NCBI RefSeq assembly: GCF_008831285.2
Contig: NC_045150.1
Span: 12,879,868-12,943,867, forward strand
Direction of reading: 5' to 3'
Source of the DNA: Nymphaea colorata
Lineage: Eukaryota > Streptophyta > Magnoliopsida > Nymphaeales > Nymphaeaceae
Length of the DNA stretch: 64,000 bases
Position 1 is the stretch's first letter; every line of letters starts with the position of its first letter. The position numbers and the translations under genes are program-made. This document shows, piece after piece, positions 46,275-57,532 of this stretch. Below the pieces are notes generated by a model. It searched no databases, was not told the origin of the DNA, and saw only the letters and a list, made by a program, of their open reading frames with translations.

Positions 46275-47065
46275 AAAGTGGAGCAATATGAGTGTTCACT
46301 CGGGTGCGTTGTTTAGGTGACCTTTCATATGCTATCGCTTGCGTGCCTCTTTTGATGGCGTAGAAGCGCTGAGCATGGAGTTGGTTTCTGGACTAAAGTT
46401 CCTTTTTTTTTTCTAAATAAGTTGAATCTAACTCAATCCATGTAAACAGAACCCCGAAATTATTGGGGCCGTGTGGCCCATAATCAAGGGTGTGACCTGC
46501 CAGCTTCTTAACAAGAGTAGGGTGTTCAATAAGCCTGGGCATCGGGCCGGCCTGGTGCTCTTTTTTCTGCTTGGGCCGAGTTTGAATCAGGCTGGGTACT
46601 GGGTACCCAGTGGTAGCCCAGGCCTGTTGTCCAACCTTACCCTATTTTGCCTTTACATACCTGTTAGTTAGGCCAAGATTGACGACCATCTTATCCGTTG
46701 TCTAACCTTACCCTATTTTGCCTTTACATACCTGTCAGTTAGGCCAAGATTGGCGACCATCTTATCCATTGTCCAACATTACCCTATTTTGCCTTTACAC
46801 ACCTGTCAGTTAGGCCAAGATTGGCGACCATCTTATCCGTTGTCTAACCGTACCCTATTTTGCCTTTACATACCTGTCAGTTAGGCCAAGATTGGCGACC
46901 ATCTTATCCGTTGTCCAACCTTACCCTATTTTGCCTTTACATACCTGTTAGTTAGGCCAAGATTGGCGACCATCTTATCAGCTTGAGTGGCCCTAAGCCA
47001 GGTAATAGCTCGGCCGCTATATTTAGTAAGTGTCCTGCACAAAAGTTTTCATCTTTAGGCCCAAC
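46275..47065 (+). other. Insertion in TNL-R intron 3
   Basis: Relative to TNL-L the intron gains about 790 bp between CTTATTAATACCTT and CTGCTTTGTAGGT. It includes a hAT-like end (GGGCATCGGGCCGGCC near 46540) and a five-copy 71-bp tandem array. Confidence 0.7.
46630..46982 (+). repeat. 71-bp tandem repeat, five copies
   Basis: Units start at 46630, 46701, 46772, 46843 and 46914, exactly 71 bp apart. Each holds ACCCTATTTTGCCTTTACA, ACCTGT(C/T)AGTTAGGCCAAG and CGACCATCTTATC. Copies differ at only a few positions, so the array is young or homogenised. Confidence 0.95.
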
Positions 47066-47219
47066 CGCTTAAACTGCTTTGTAGGTAGGTTCGCTTCGAT
47101 TGTGTACATGTACCATGGCTGATTGTCGTTTATATGTGCTCATATCAAATATATATATCATATTAAATGTGCATGTATATAGTCTACATCTAATCTTATT
47201 TTAAATGTGCACGTACCAG

Positions 47220-47900
47220 GAGGCCAAATTCGAACATTGTGAATATCTCATCGTTCCTGGACAGCCGATTGACTCTTTCCACTCCAAATCTCCACACAGA
47301 CTATGGACATGGACATGGTTGGTATGGACATGGTCATGGTCGTTATGGACATCGTCGGTGACGGTATGTTTTTCTCTCCCCAATGTGCCTCGCCGAGGCA
47401 ACACTTACACTACTGTTAGTGTTGAGGGACGCGTGCCACGGTCTTATAGAGTAACCCAGGTTAAGGCCGAGGGGCATGATAATTCTTGGATAATCTTTAA
47501 ACAAGCAGAAAGTGATGAGGCAATGACTGAACCGAAAGAGATTATACGGATCTCCGCTAGTGGAGCTTTCATCCCTCGGAAGTTGGAGGATGATAAAGGG
47601 AAAGGAGTCATGGTAAGAGGTGGGAAGGACGTTATGTTTTTGTGTCATAAAGTGGTAGGGCGTGACATTCAAGTTGAAGGGTGCACCGTTGCTATCGCTG
47701 ACACCGACACAACTCAGAATCCCAAATACAGAGAGAATTGGGGGACCTTTGACCCTTTTCTGGGTGGTGGAATTAATACCTCTTATTCACCCCAAAGAGA
47801 TGGGAAAGGATACCGAAGGATCGACGTCACGTTCGAAGCAGAAAGCGACTTCCAAGGTACCCATTTCCGTATCGATTTGCACAGAAGGCGACGACCATGA
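47220..47900 (+). pseudogene. TNL-R exon 4: C-terminal post-LRR domain, open
   Basis: 227 codons from ACCAG/GAGGCC to TGA 47898-47900, with no stop. It contains a tryptophan-rich stretch (WTWTWLVWTWSWSLW) made by GGACAT/GGTCAT hexamer expansion, absent from L. It keeps the 62-codon segment (about 47615-47800) that L lost. Likely the complete ancestral form of this domain apart from the hexamer expansion. Confidence 0.82.
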
Positions 47901-49070
47901 GATCCATGCGGTTTGCTTTTGGTTATATATCGGTGACAACCTTTGACTGGTTTACTGTTGATGGGGGTGGGGGTAAATTAAGGACAATATTCAGCCTTAT
48001 TTTTCATATAGTATCCAATCAATATTTTTAATATTTATAAAATAAATATCGGACCTGAAGCGTGGATCGGTCACCTGATACGCATCGACTTATATTGGCT
48101 TGTGTAAACCACTTTAAGGAAAAAGTTTTAAACAATATTTGTATTAAATATTGTTATGTATTGAAAAAAACATTTTATTTGCTATTAAATTAATAACTTA
48201 ACTATATATCTTAGTTGTTAAAATTAGAAAATTTAAAACATATTGAATCATAGAAAGTATACAATATATCTATCTAAAACAAAAAAAAAAGAGGATAAAT
48301 AACAAAACAACATAAAACTATTAGAAACATATCAATATTTCCCAATACTCATATTAATTATAACTAATGGGTTTTAACCGTAGCAAATGTCAGTGATATA
48401 AATCTTTAAAGTAATAGGACTTGTAAACGTTGATGATTTAAACTATCCTTCAAACGGAGCACTATGTGTATAGAAAAATTTTAATGACAAGAGAGAGAAA
48501 CTCTTTAAAAATGGTGGACTAGGCATTGTTTTTGAAAAAAATTCATTTTAAGGTCGGTCGGTTTTGTTATTCCTGTCGAAAAGGGCTTTTCATCCCTACT
48601 GCCACCTCCTATCTTCTTGTGTGTGTAAGAAACCAATGAAGAACAGAGAGAGAACGAGAAGCGAGTGAGTGAGAAGATGAGGGACGGAGAGAGAAGATAA
48701 TTGTGTCGTGGAGCAGGCGACAGGGAGACAATTTAGAAGGCATCCTTTTTTTTTTTAGTTTGGAAAGGAGAAACACAGTTTAGGGTTTCGATTTTGAGGG
48801 AAAACAAATGGCATTTGAGGTGCTGCCTTCAATTTGCTCTATGCATCATACACTTTCTTCAATCTTCTATAACATATTTTTTTCAATTTATTTTCTGTAT
48901 AATAGTACACTTCATCAGGGCCTGATAGGCTGATTATAGCAAGAGGCGTCTTGCTTATTTTGCCGATTTTTTAAGATACACGCGATATTTTTGGTTGTTA
49001 TTGGCCGGCGGTATATGACAGGCATTTAGCCTTCCAACTGATAAGTTTGCACTTGACTTTCTCTTCTGGA
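47901..49070 (+). other. 3' flank of TNL-R (parallel to 21283-22908)
   Basis: Same order of sequence as behind TNL-L, including the ATGGCATTTGAGGTGCTGCC start-like motif (48808) and AG-rich leader, but without the 440-bp segment and without the 1.4-kb TIR element. Confidence 0.7.
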
Positions 49071-49079
49071 CGCATGCAT

Positions 49080-49400
49080 AGCCCCGCGTCCAACGGAATG
49101 TGTTCACTTTCAAGTTCCAATCCCAAGCAAGTTTGAATCTCCACGAGGGACATCCCTACGGCTTGAATGCTGTGATTCTGGACTTTGCTGAGTTGATCGT
49201 GATGCCAACCTTCTACTTTGATTTGTTTATGATAGATTGGGGATGCAGCACATCTTTGTTTATGAACAAGTAAGGTGATAATAGTACATCACCATGACCA
49301 AAACCTCTATGGCAATTGAAGAATTTTCTTTCTCTACCATCAATGACCCCCTTGAGAAGCAATGGAGATGTAAGTATAAATCAATTCAACGCACCAGTGA
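49080..49400 (-). pseudogene. Older LINE reverse transcriptase fragment, block R copy
   Basis: Contains the equivalents of 24330-24540 and 40264-40420 joined at about 49258. The join removes the catalytic region, so block R carries either a deletion or the site before the younger LINE moved in. Confidence 0.75.
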
Positions 49401-49576
49401 TCAAATCTTACCTATCTTAGCGCCTTGCACAGGAATTGCCAATTTGTCTTGTTGTACACATTCGAGAGGTCAAGTTGCCAATTTCATCTGTTGAACAAGT
49501 ATAAAATGGAACGCATGACTCACCGGAATCGGTCAAGGCTAGCTCGATCAAGTGGGATGAAAAAACATTGATAAAA

Positions 49577-49790
49577 AGGACACCACTGTAAGTTTTTACT
49601 GTAGTCTATACAAAATTCTATACAAAGATACTTTTACAGACATTCTGAAGATGTTGAAAAAAATTCACTGGCATCCTAAAAAAACTTTTCAAGGCGTCTA
49701 AAAACTGTCTGTAAAAACTTTTTCTGGCATTTCTGAAACATCGGTAAAAGTTTATACTAGTATTTTAAAAACGTTGGTAAGACTTAACTT
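49577..49790. mobile_element. CACTA-like terminal fragment
   Basis: Begins CACTGTAAGTTTTTACTG and repeats diverged words such as CATCGGTAAAAGTTT and ACGTTGGTAAGACTT, similar to the subterminal repeats of plant CACTA (En/Spm) elements (CACTACAAGAAAA..., ...GTCGGTAAAAGTT). No transposase and no opposite end were identified. Confidence 0.4.
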
Positions 49791-49799
49791 CCTTCACCT

Positions 49800-52700
49800 C
49801 ACCCTTTCCTTCGTTCCTTGCTTTCCTCTTGAGAGAGCAAAAGACATGAAGAGGGAGAGGGCGAGAGAGAGGGGGTAGGGATTGGATCAGATAGCATTGA
49901 ATCAAGCGTTGTAGGTGAATCATCGGCAACAAACTCATTAATGGAATCTAATATTACAGCGCTGATAGCAGTTGAATGTATTAAGGCATTATTCAGGCTT
50001 TGATGTCGATATACAATCATGTGCATTATGCATACATTATTTGTTAATTAGGAATATAAAATTCAAATTTAAATTTGAACAATCTGCTTGGCAGGTTAGC
50101 TGATTTGAAGGACCTTAAGAATGTTAATGACATCTATGGAAAATGTAATGTGGTCAATGTCAAACGTTTTGTTGCACAAATTTCATAATCTAGACTGGAA
50201 TGGTGAATTTTCTGTTTGTTTCCTGTGTATTTTTTTCTTTATTAGTGCCTTATTTAGACAACACAATATAAAAGGGCTTTTACCTCCTTCTTCTGCTCCC
50301 TTTTTTACTTTGGTTTGCTGGATCCCCTTTATTTTGGATTACATAATTCAGCAGACAAACTTTTGGCTGCTCATGAGTTGTCTTAGTAAGAAAAACCTGG
50401 AAAGTAAGAAAAAGTGAAAAAATTAATGTAAAACTTTTCTAATTGAAAACTAGAAAAAAGGATAAAAACGGTGACTACTGTAATTAATGACCAAATGATT
50501 CCCGGTCGGCCATGTCTGGACCTTTAGCACAAGTTTATAAAAGTAAACCAATCTGTCCTCCATTTGGATCTGTGAGTAGGATCGGGTTGTGACCAACGTC
50601 TGATAACCCATATCCAGTTCCACTGGCCCAGTAATCCACATTGGATCCAAATAATTCAATGTGACTCCAAATCCAAAGCTTGGTCCTGATAATTCGGGAT
50701 CCATATAAGGTGCATCGGATTATGCGGACAATAATTGACCCAGTCGATCGGACCTGTTGGGTTTCCACGGCTGCCTAATGGGAGGTTCACGGGTGTGACA
50801 TTACTGAATTCCCACCAACCTTCTTCCTTCCTCTCACACATCAAACTTTTACAATAGCTTAAAATAAAGTGGTAGTTGCCCACACAGACTGACATGATTT
50901 GATTTATTGTATATTAGTGCTTCATATTATTTAATAGTGCTTCATATAATTTTATTGCAGATATAGTTAAAAGGTCCAATATTTTTTGAAGTGTCTAAGT
51001 TTGACTATGTGTTAGTGCCCTTGAGAAAAAAAAAAGTCTAATTTTGATGAAATTTAAATATTATTTTGTATCGGGTATCTGTATTGTTAGATTTGACAAA
51101 CAAAATATGTGGATGAATGAAATGGCCATGGCTCGATCGATTGCAACTAGCGTTTTTCTCGGTGCATAATTTATGTTGAAGATTTTCTGCAGAAAATTTC
51201 AGGATTGGTCTCCTAGCCTTTTTGTGTTATAATTGAAGCCACCTACTGTCCATCCCAGAGGGAAGGGGGCAGCGGCTGGTAGGTGAATAGTCACTATTTG
51301 GAGCTCCTAAGGTGTCAACTTCTTATGCTACGACAAGAACATAAAATATATAAAAATATAATGTAATATATAAATATAATTAATTATAATAAAATGTATA
51401 TTTAAAAGTAAAATAAGTTATTGGGTAGCGAGCTCGATGCTGCTTGAGTTTACCTCCATAGAATGCATGAGAGTATAACTCATGGAAATCAAATTGGCAA
51501 TGTAATATGAGTATCCACTAGCCCGACTAGTTACGTTGATCCTCTTAAAACTGTCAGACCTAAGGCTTGAGTTAATTAGGTTTAGATGATTACAAATGGA
51601 ACCAAGTCTTATGCAGGTGCACTCTTATGATGTAAAAACAAAAAATATTGATTTTTTGAAATGTTGTAAAATCTTTTATATTATATATATATATGTGTGT
51701 GTGTGCATATGCGTGTTGGCTTCTATGATCCAAGTGTTGAGTCTCATCAAACTCAACAATTGAATCATCATTATGGTCAAAATAGTTTAGAAATCTCTTT
51801 GTGCTCTCTTGAAAATTAAATCTCATTTGTTTGTACAAATATATAAAATATATTTGAAGAGAGAGGGGGATATACAGAGAGTGAAAATAAATTATGAGAA
51901 AAAATAGAAAAATGTTTCAAGTCATGTGACGTCCGACTCTGTCATGGTCACGAACATGGCATCTTGTGTGGCGAGTAGCTGTTCGGAAAACATTAATTCC
52001 CATTTTGACCTTCACCCTTTTCATCGGTACTTCTTACCATTGGTGGGAAGCTTCTTTCGAAAATGGGTCGGATCTAATTCTTTACCAAATCGAACCTTTT
52101 TATGACAAAATTGGAGTTAGACAGGATTTAGATCCAAACGCCATCATTGGATTTTAAATCTGAAATGCTCCTATTTCACACAGTTAAAACAGGATTTGAT
52201 CCAGAAGACCCGTACCCAAAGCATTTTCTGTAACTATGGGGTGGACTGGTCGCCCTCAACTTCCACTTAGACGCAATTCCCAAAAGGTTCGGAGCTAAGC
52301 TTGAAGTGTGAGGCACCATCACTACATAACTTCATCATCTGTCCCTCCCATTCATTCCCCTTAGACCCCCTGGTTTTGAATAGGAGAAACTGAGATCACG
52401 ACATCTGGTAGATTTTTGGATCAACAAATACTCGCGACACAGCCTTAGACCTTGGGGGCAGGGGAGCTTCGGCTCTCACAAGGGTGGTGAAATGAAATAG
52501 GACTTCTTCGCTCACTCTGATCCAAACAAGCTTGTTCGTTCTCCCCTAAGAGTCTCCTGCAAAGTGGCAGGGGGCCTCTACATCTTTTGCTTTTGGACCT
52601 ACATTTCCATTTGTTTTAGACCTACAGTGAGCTTGGACTCAATCGATGTGCTATCCAAGAACTTGTTCTCCAAAAGAAAGGCTCTTGAATATGGGATGTA

Positions 52701-53240
52701 TGGAAACTTTGCAGCAGATTTTTTTTTAATTTCGACATGGTTGATCTTCAATTCTTCCTTGGATCTGGAGAGCTTTGGTCCAGAGCTGATATTCACAACT
52801 AAGCTGCATCAAAATGCAGCCATGGAGTTTGGCGTCACTGGATCTAGATCTTAGCCTGCCAACTCTCATGTTTAGATAGATCTACAAATTCTACTTCTAT
52901 TTCATTTGATAAATGACTGTAATTGTTATGATATCCGTTTTACATCCAGGTCTAGCCGTATCCAGTGAGATCCGTTGGACACAAATTTCTTGACCAAATT
53001 AGATTTGGTCCATTTGGGGATCCAGATTTTCACTATATGAACCAGATTCAGGTTTAGAAACAGGCTTCCTGAGTCCATGATAATCAAGTCCGGGTGGGCA
53101 TTGTTCAGACTCTTGTTGCATTTTCTGAAACCAAATCATGTCCATGTACTAGTCTAATATCCTGGATTTACATGTGAAATATGGTAAACATTTCAGATCT
53201 TGGAGTCATGATCCGGCTTTGGTACAAATTATATAGAAAC
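49800..53240. other. Unresolved non-coding stretch
   Basis: Only short ORFs without family features. Holds a repeat shared with 5945-6085 (51345-51460), a TA/TG microsatellite (about 51677-51712), and GGATCC/GATCCAAAT-rich text (50560-50760 and 52130-53100) that looks like old transposon sequence. No tRNA or other RNA gene was recognised. Confidence 0.4.
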
Positions 53241-53245
53241 CTTTA

Positions 53246-53350
53246 TTGTGTGACCTCATTTTCTTTACCAGTCCATTCTACATCGAAACCGGGTCTGATT
53301 GTGTGACCTCATTTTCTTTACCAGTCCATTCTACATCGAAACAGGGTCTG
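53246..53350 (+). repeat. 53-bp tandem duplication
   Basis: Copies 53246-53298 and 53299-53350 (start TTGTGTGACCTCATTTTC), differing at one base (AAACC/AAACA). Recent by its identity. Confidence 0.92.
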
Positions 53351-53719
53351 ATCAATCGCAAATTGGACCAATTGACATCCTTGCTTGGCTATAAGAAATT
53401 GTGCAGTCCCAGAGGTTTAGATAATCAGATCCGCAATCCAATTCCATATATCTATGACGGTTCATGGGAACTGCTTTCTTATGCATCACCATGTATAGCA
53501 TTTGAACTTCCAAATTTGCGTGGAAATAAAATGTTTACCTTTGTTCCACTTTGTCTCTTTCAAAGTGCTCAAGCATCAACTTTTACAGATTTGGGTCATA
53601 AGGCTCGGCATTAGTGGATCCGACTCAAACCCGTTTTCATATGCTATTTCCATCCAAAAGCCACAGATTCCCTGTGTCCTCTAAGTGAACCAAAGACACC
53701 GCATCGGCTTGTGACCTAA

Positions 53720-54091
53720 GGGCATGTTTGGTAGGAGGGAAAGGGAGGGATGAAAAGGGAGGGAAAGGAAAGGGAAGGGAAGAGAAAGTGGAAGAGATGG
53801 AATGGAAAGAGTTGATTAAAAATGTTTGGATAGAAAGGGAAGAGAAATGAATGGAATGAAAAAAAAGACTAATGGATTTTAAAAATGAGTGAAAGAAAAT
53901 GAAGAGTAGTGTGAGAATAAAAAACTCTTCCACTTACTTTTTTTTCTTTCCTTCCCAAGACGGATTTGGGAGGATACTTTACCCCTTTCCATCACTTTCC
54001 CTCCTTTCTAATTAGCTAACCAAACAAAGGAGAGATTGCTCAATCCCCCCCTTTTCCTCCTACCTCCCTTTTCCTCCTACCAAATAGACCC
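53720..54091. mobile_element. Harbinger/Tourist-like MITE, 372 bp, with TAA duplication
   Basis: Left end GGGCATGTTTGGTAGGAGGG and right end (reverse complement) GGGTCTATTTGGTAGGAGGA, flanked by TAA at 53717-53719 and 54092-54094. The interior is purine-rich near the left end. Inserted in the lectin coding frame. Confidence 0.85.
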
Positions 54092-54142
54092 TAAACTTTG
54101 TCCAATACCAAGCTGCCATTGGCGCCGTAAATGAGTATCCCA

Positions 54143-54198
54143 GCCGTTAAGAAGACAATCCGATCACCGTGCCGTTAAGAAGACAATCCGATCACCGT
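54143..54198. repeat. 28-bp tandem duplication in the lectin pseudogene
   Basis: Two identical copies, 54143-54170 and 54171-54198 (start GCCGTTAAGAAGACAATCCG). Its length is not a multiple of three, so it shifts the frame. Confidence 0.95.
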
Positions 54199-54470
54199 TC
54201 GTCATGATTAGCTGACCAGACAACCTGATTGGATTCAACATGCAGGACGCAGAGGTAGAACTCACCATTACCAGCAGGGTTGCAGATGGAAGCTCGGAAG
54301 ATGTTAGATTTGAAAGCCAGGAAAACATCATTGTTGTCAACGAATCCAAGGTTGGTAGCAGTGAAATTCGGCCGGATAAACTCTGTGAAAATGGGTCCAC
54401 CAAAGCAACGCAGAGCAAAGAAAGACGAGAGAAAGAAGAACATACAAGGGAAGAACGCTGGTGCCATCAT

Positions 54471-57400
54471 CTCCTTCAGTTCCCCACTCCTTTTCTTTTG
54501 ACCCTTACCAATCGGGGAGAGAAGCAACAGCAGGGGCAAGAACCGGCGACGAAATTGAAGATCACGGACATTGCTTTTCATATGGCTTTGCCTTCTGCTT
54601 TTGAGCACAGACACAACGGTAGCCTCATCCAGCAGCCTCATTAATAGAGTTGACCAGGAACCAATGATGAATCGCGAATTTAAGGACCAACGGCCTTTAA
54701 TGGCGCCACTGCCGCTGGGAAGAGGCAGCTCACCAACTTGAAGAATTGAATGATTCGGCCGGTGTTTCTGAAAGTCAAAGAGCTGGTCGATATTAACGGA
54801 AAGACGAAAAGTCTCAAACTTTCGGATGCAATCAAGGAAAGGCCGCGATGTTCTTTCAGAAATGGCATTTCATCGATGGAGCCAAGGCTGCAGAGTGCCG
54901 CTGGTTGGTCTGGCCGGTCGGCAAAGTTGGATCATCAGTTCGATCTTTGTAAGCATCAATCCTTGGACTGCAAACTGGGGAGCTCTTCACTCCAATTAAG
55001 AAGGTAAGGGAGAAGTCTGGACACGCGCAGCAGATACAGTTCCTCGCCTTCATGTGAACCCCAAGCATCCTTTCAATTTGACTGGTAGCCGCGAGGAAAC
55101 AAAACGTAACCTTTTTCTTCCTTCTTTATGTGTCTGTGGGTGTGTCTGTGTGAAAGCAAGGGCACTTCAGCAGTTTAGCTATCGCCGGTCGGTTAAGCGT
55201 TTGAAGCAAGGGCACTTCAGCAGTTTAGCTATCGCCGGTCGGTTAAGCGTTTGAAGCTTCTGACGGTACATTCAGCTTAAAACTTGCAGCAAGAGATATA
55301 CCTCCCGGTAATGCCAGGATGGCCTACCAAATTATCGCAAACCCCGGCGGCAAATTTAGCAAAAGCATTTAGAACATAAAAAACTTCATTATGGCAAAAC
55401 ATTAACTTTTTGTATCCAACAAGATAGAAAAATTTGGTCTGGTTAGCGGCAGTATTACTTGAATTAGGAGCACACATTCCCCTAATGTAGATCATTTTCA
55501 ACGCATGATATAAAATACCAGACCCTTTTTCTTTACCTACCTTGTGTTACAAAAATAGAAATGAATAAAGTCGCACCCTCATCGTGTTGATGTTTTCGTT
55601 AAACTATTTACTTCATTCCATTTTTCTCATTTCCTCTGCAGCAAAATACCAATTGTAGTGGACGCCACATAAGTAGAACCATTAGAATCATGTAGAAAAG
55701 ACGGCACAAGTTAACGTACCTGCCATCTTGAAGATGGATGGTCTTTGACATGAGGGCAGTTGTCCGTAGTCGGTGCACCCATAAACAGCAACGCCTGCCA
55801 ACTGAGCCCCATTGACTACAGGGATGGGCGAGTATCACATTAACCGCATTTTATCTCTTGGCAGGGTTTGTAAACTGATATAAAATTGCTAACATTCTCG
55901 GTATAAAAATATGCCAAAGCAAATTAAAATTGTTGTTGTATGTAAGCCGTCGGATCTCCAAAGAAGTACCAGCGATCGATGAAATCAAACAAGATGTGCC
56001 CACCTCAATATTTCCCACTTTGGGCCTGGCGGAATTAGAAGAAATTATATATCTAGGAAGAGAAACCAGCAACAATTAGCATTTTCCATGCTTAATCATA
56101 TTAAGTTTCGAATTGAACCCTCCTGTTTTCTTCAACCACAACAAAGAGAAGAGGCGTAACCAGAGAGCCATCGCTACCTCAACTAACACCATCATCACCA
56201 CCATCCTGCAAGCATCACCAGTAGTCCACATAGCTCTTGTCCAGGAGCAAAATGCATACAAAATGTCATTAAAATGTCACTAAAAATCAAACCTGAAAGT
56301 TCTTCAGCATTTCCAATAAAGGTTGACACCAGTCTGTACAATAAAATTCTATTAGTGGTACCATCCACAATAAATGTCAGTAGAAGATACATGAAGACAA
56401 GCACCGGAAAAGAACAGAGAGGAGATAACACAAGGCCCTAAGATTCTGAAGATTCATGGAAAACATGTAAGATGCAAAATGAAGGAAAGATAGAAAATGA
56501 TCTTAGATCCATTAAAGCTGAACATAAGATTTTGCATTTTATAGAGCCCCACAAGTGGTTGACATGAAACATCTACTGCCTCCTTATGCTGCATAGTTTT
56601 ATGTCAAGCTCACTCTTACATTTCTCCTCCACCATTCCAGGTAGTTCAAAATTCTCAAGCAATGTTGAAAACCATCCAACAACGATTGTGGCTTAGCTGC
56701 CAGTATTTCAAAGCAAACCCTACAAAAGAACCGAGCAGAAAGATAAAATTTGGAAAAAGTCAGCGCTATGAGTGCCTACCAATGTTAGCACCGATTCTGG
56801 TTCACTTGCAATCAAGTGATTAACCAATGCACCCTCCCAACTCTAAGTAGGCCACTCACGGAGAGGTAAGCCTCATTAAGTTTTTGTGTAACCCTAATTT
56901 CTTTAAGGGTATCGATGGAGCGTAAAGATTTCTGGGGTCGACAACATCTCCATGGTGGCTGCGTTCCAATGCATCACACATACTTCACTGCACTGCATGA
57001 ATCTTTCATCCATCTTTCATCCAACTGCAGGAGTTATTTAAGCTCAAAATACTTCCTAAGAGGCCTAACATGTGCTCGATCGCCTCTCACTTGACAAAGG
57101 GGCTAGTCAATGGCTTGGTTCTACAATGTTTCGTCATTCAGGCTCTAATTAGGGTAAAAAATTTATCTAGAGAGTGTAGCATCTCATAAAACTTGACTTC
57201 TCTAGAGAGTGTTCACACCTCTTAAAGCTTGCCAACAAGAGACCGACTGTGAGAATTTACCATACCCACTTGTCAAGCCTGTCATTTCTCAAAAATCATT
57301 GTGCCTCCACTCATTTCTCAAACCCTTTGTGAGTCCTAAGCTTGTCCAGATAATTCTGCTATCTCCTTGGACTCCTTCCAGTCCGATAAAAGCCAAAGGT

Positions 57401-57532
57401 ACAACCCCAGATCAGGATGTATCCCAGTGGTGTCGAAAAAACAACTAGCATGGCCAAGATGTTTAAAGATGTCCAAGGCTATTTGGACTGCCAAGTGTTC
57501 AATTGCAGGAGAAATTGTGAGAGCTATATCAG
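54471..57532. other. Unresolved region between the lectin relic and the direct duplication
   Basis: Contains a 50-bp tandem duplication (55154-55253) and several short minus-strand frames (55608-55838, 56076-56261, 56195-56431, the last hydrophobic) without recognisable domains. Intron-like AT content and GT/AG pairs are common, so a split gene is possible, but I cannot name one. Confidence 0.35.
55154..55253 (+). repeat. 50-bp perfect tandem duplication
   Basis: Copies 55154-55203 and 55204-55253 (AAGCAAGGGCACTTCAGCAG...). All positions compared match except the first few bases of the preceding junction. Confidence 0.93.

Larger units (their letters stand above)
42850..47900 (+). pseudogene. 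TIR-NBS-LRR resistance gene, pseudogene R (TIR lost)
   Basis: A direct paralogue of TNL-L with the same introns. Only the last ~45 bp of the TIR exon remain (to 42897, donor GTATGC). Exon 2 is 43443-44612, exon 3 45256-46137, exon 4 47220-47900. Exons 3 and 4 are open and full length; exon 2 has a TAG at 43996-43998 and a one-base loss near 44338. None of these lesions is shared with TNL-L, so the copies died independently after duplication. Intron 3 is about 790 bp longer than in L because of inserted sequence with a 71-bp tandem array. The missing TIR, stop and frameshift exclude a full receptor; a truncated LRR product cannot be excluded without RNA data. Confidence 0.9.
53620..54470 (-). 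pseudogene. G-type lectin S-receptor-like kinase fragment (lectin end), split by a MITE
   Basis: From Met at 54470 (MMAPAFFPCMFFFLSS) a signal-peptide-like leader is followed by PNFTATNLGFVDNNDVFL, then GEFYLCVLHVESNQVVWSAN, matching the N-terminal bulb-type lectin domain of G-type lectin receptor kinases (At5g35370-like). Farther on, YGANGSLVLDKV (about 54100-54140) is interrupted by the 372-bp MITE, and VSLVHLEDTGNLWLLDG resumes at about 53690-53640. A frameshift near 54195 and a 28-bp tandem duplication (54143-54198) also break it. Transmembrane and kinase parts are absent below 53640. These proteins normally sit in the plasma membrane as surface receptors; this one is a relic. Confidence 0.75.

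Noticed and set aside
46630-46982. Regular spacing suggestive of a CRISPR-like array
   Set aside because: The repeats are contiguous 71-bp units without unique spacers, in a plant intron; a simple tandem array.
49800-53240. Host gene exons or tRNA genes
   Set aside because: I looked for TATA/GT-AG gene structure, conserved peptides and tRNA A/B boxes and found nothing I could support.
56076-56431. Hydrophobic 61-78-codon frames as a small membrane protein
   Set aside because: Overlapping frames in AT-rich sequence without a leader context, family match or duplicate copy; insufficient support.
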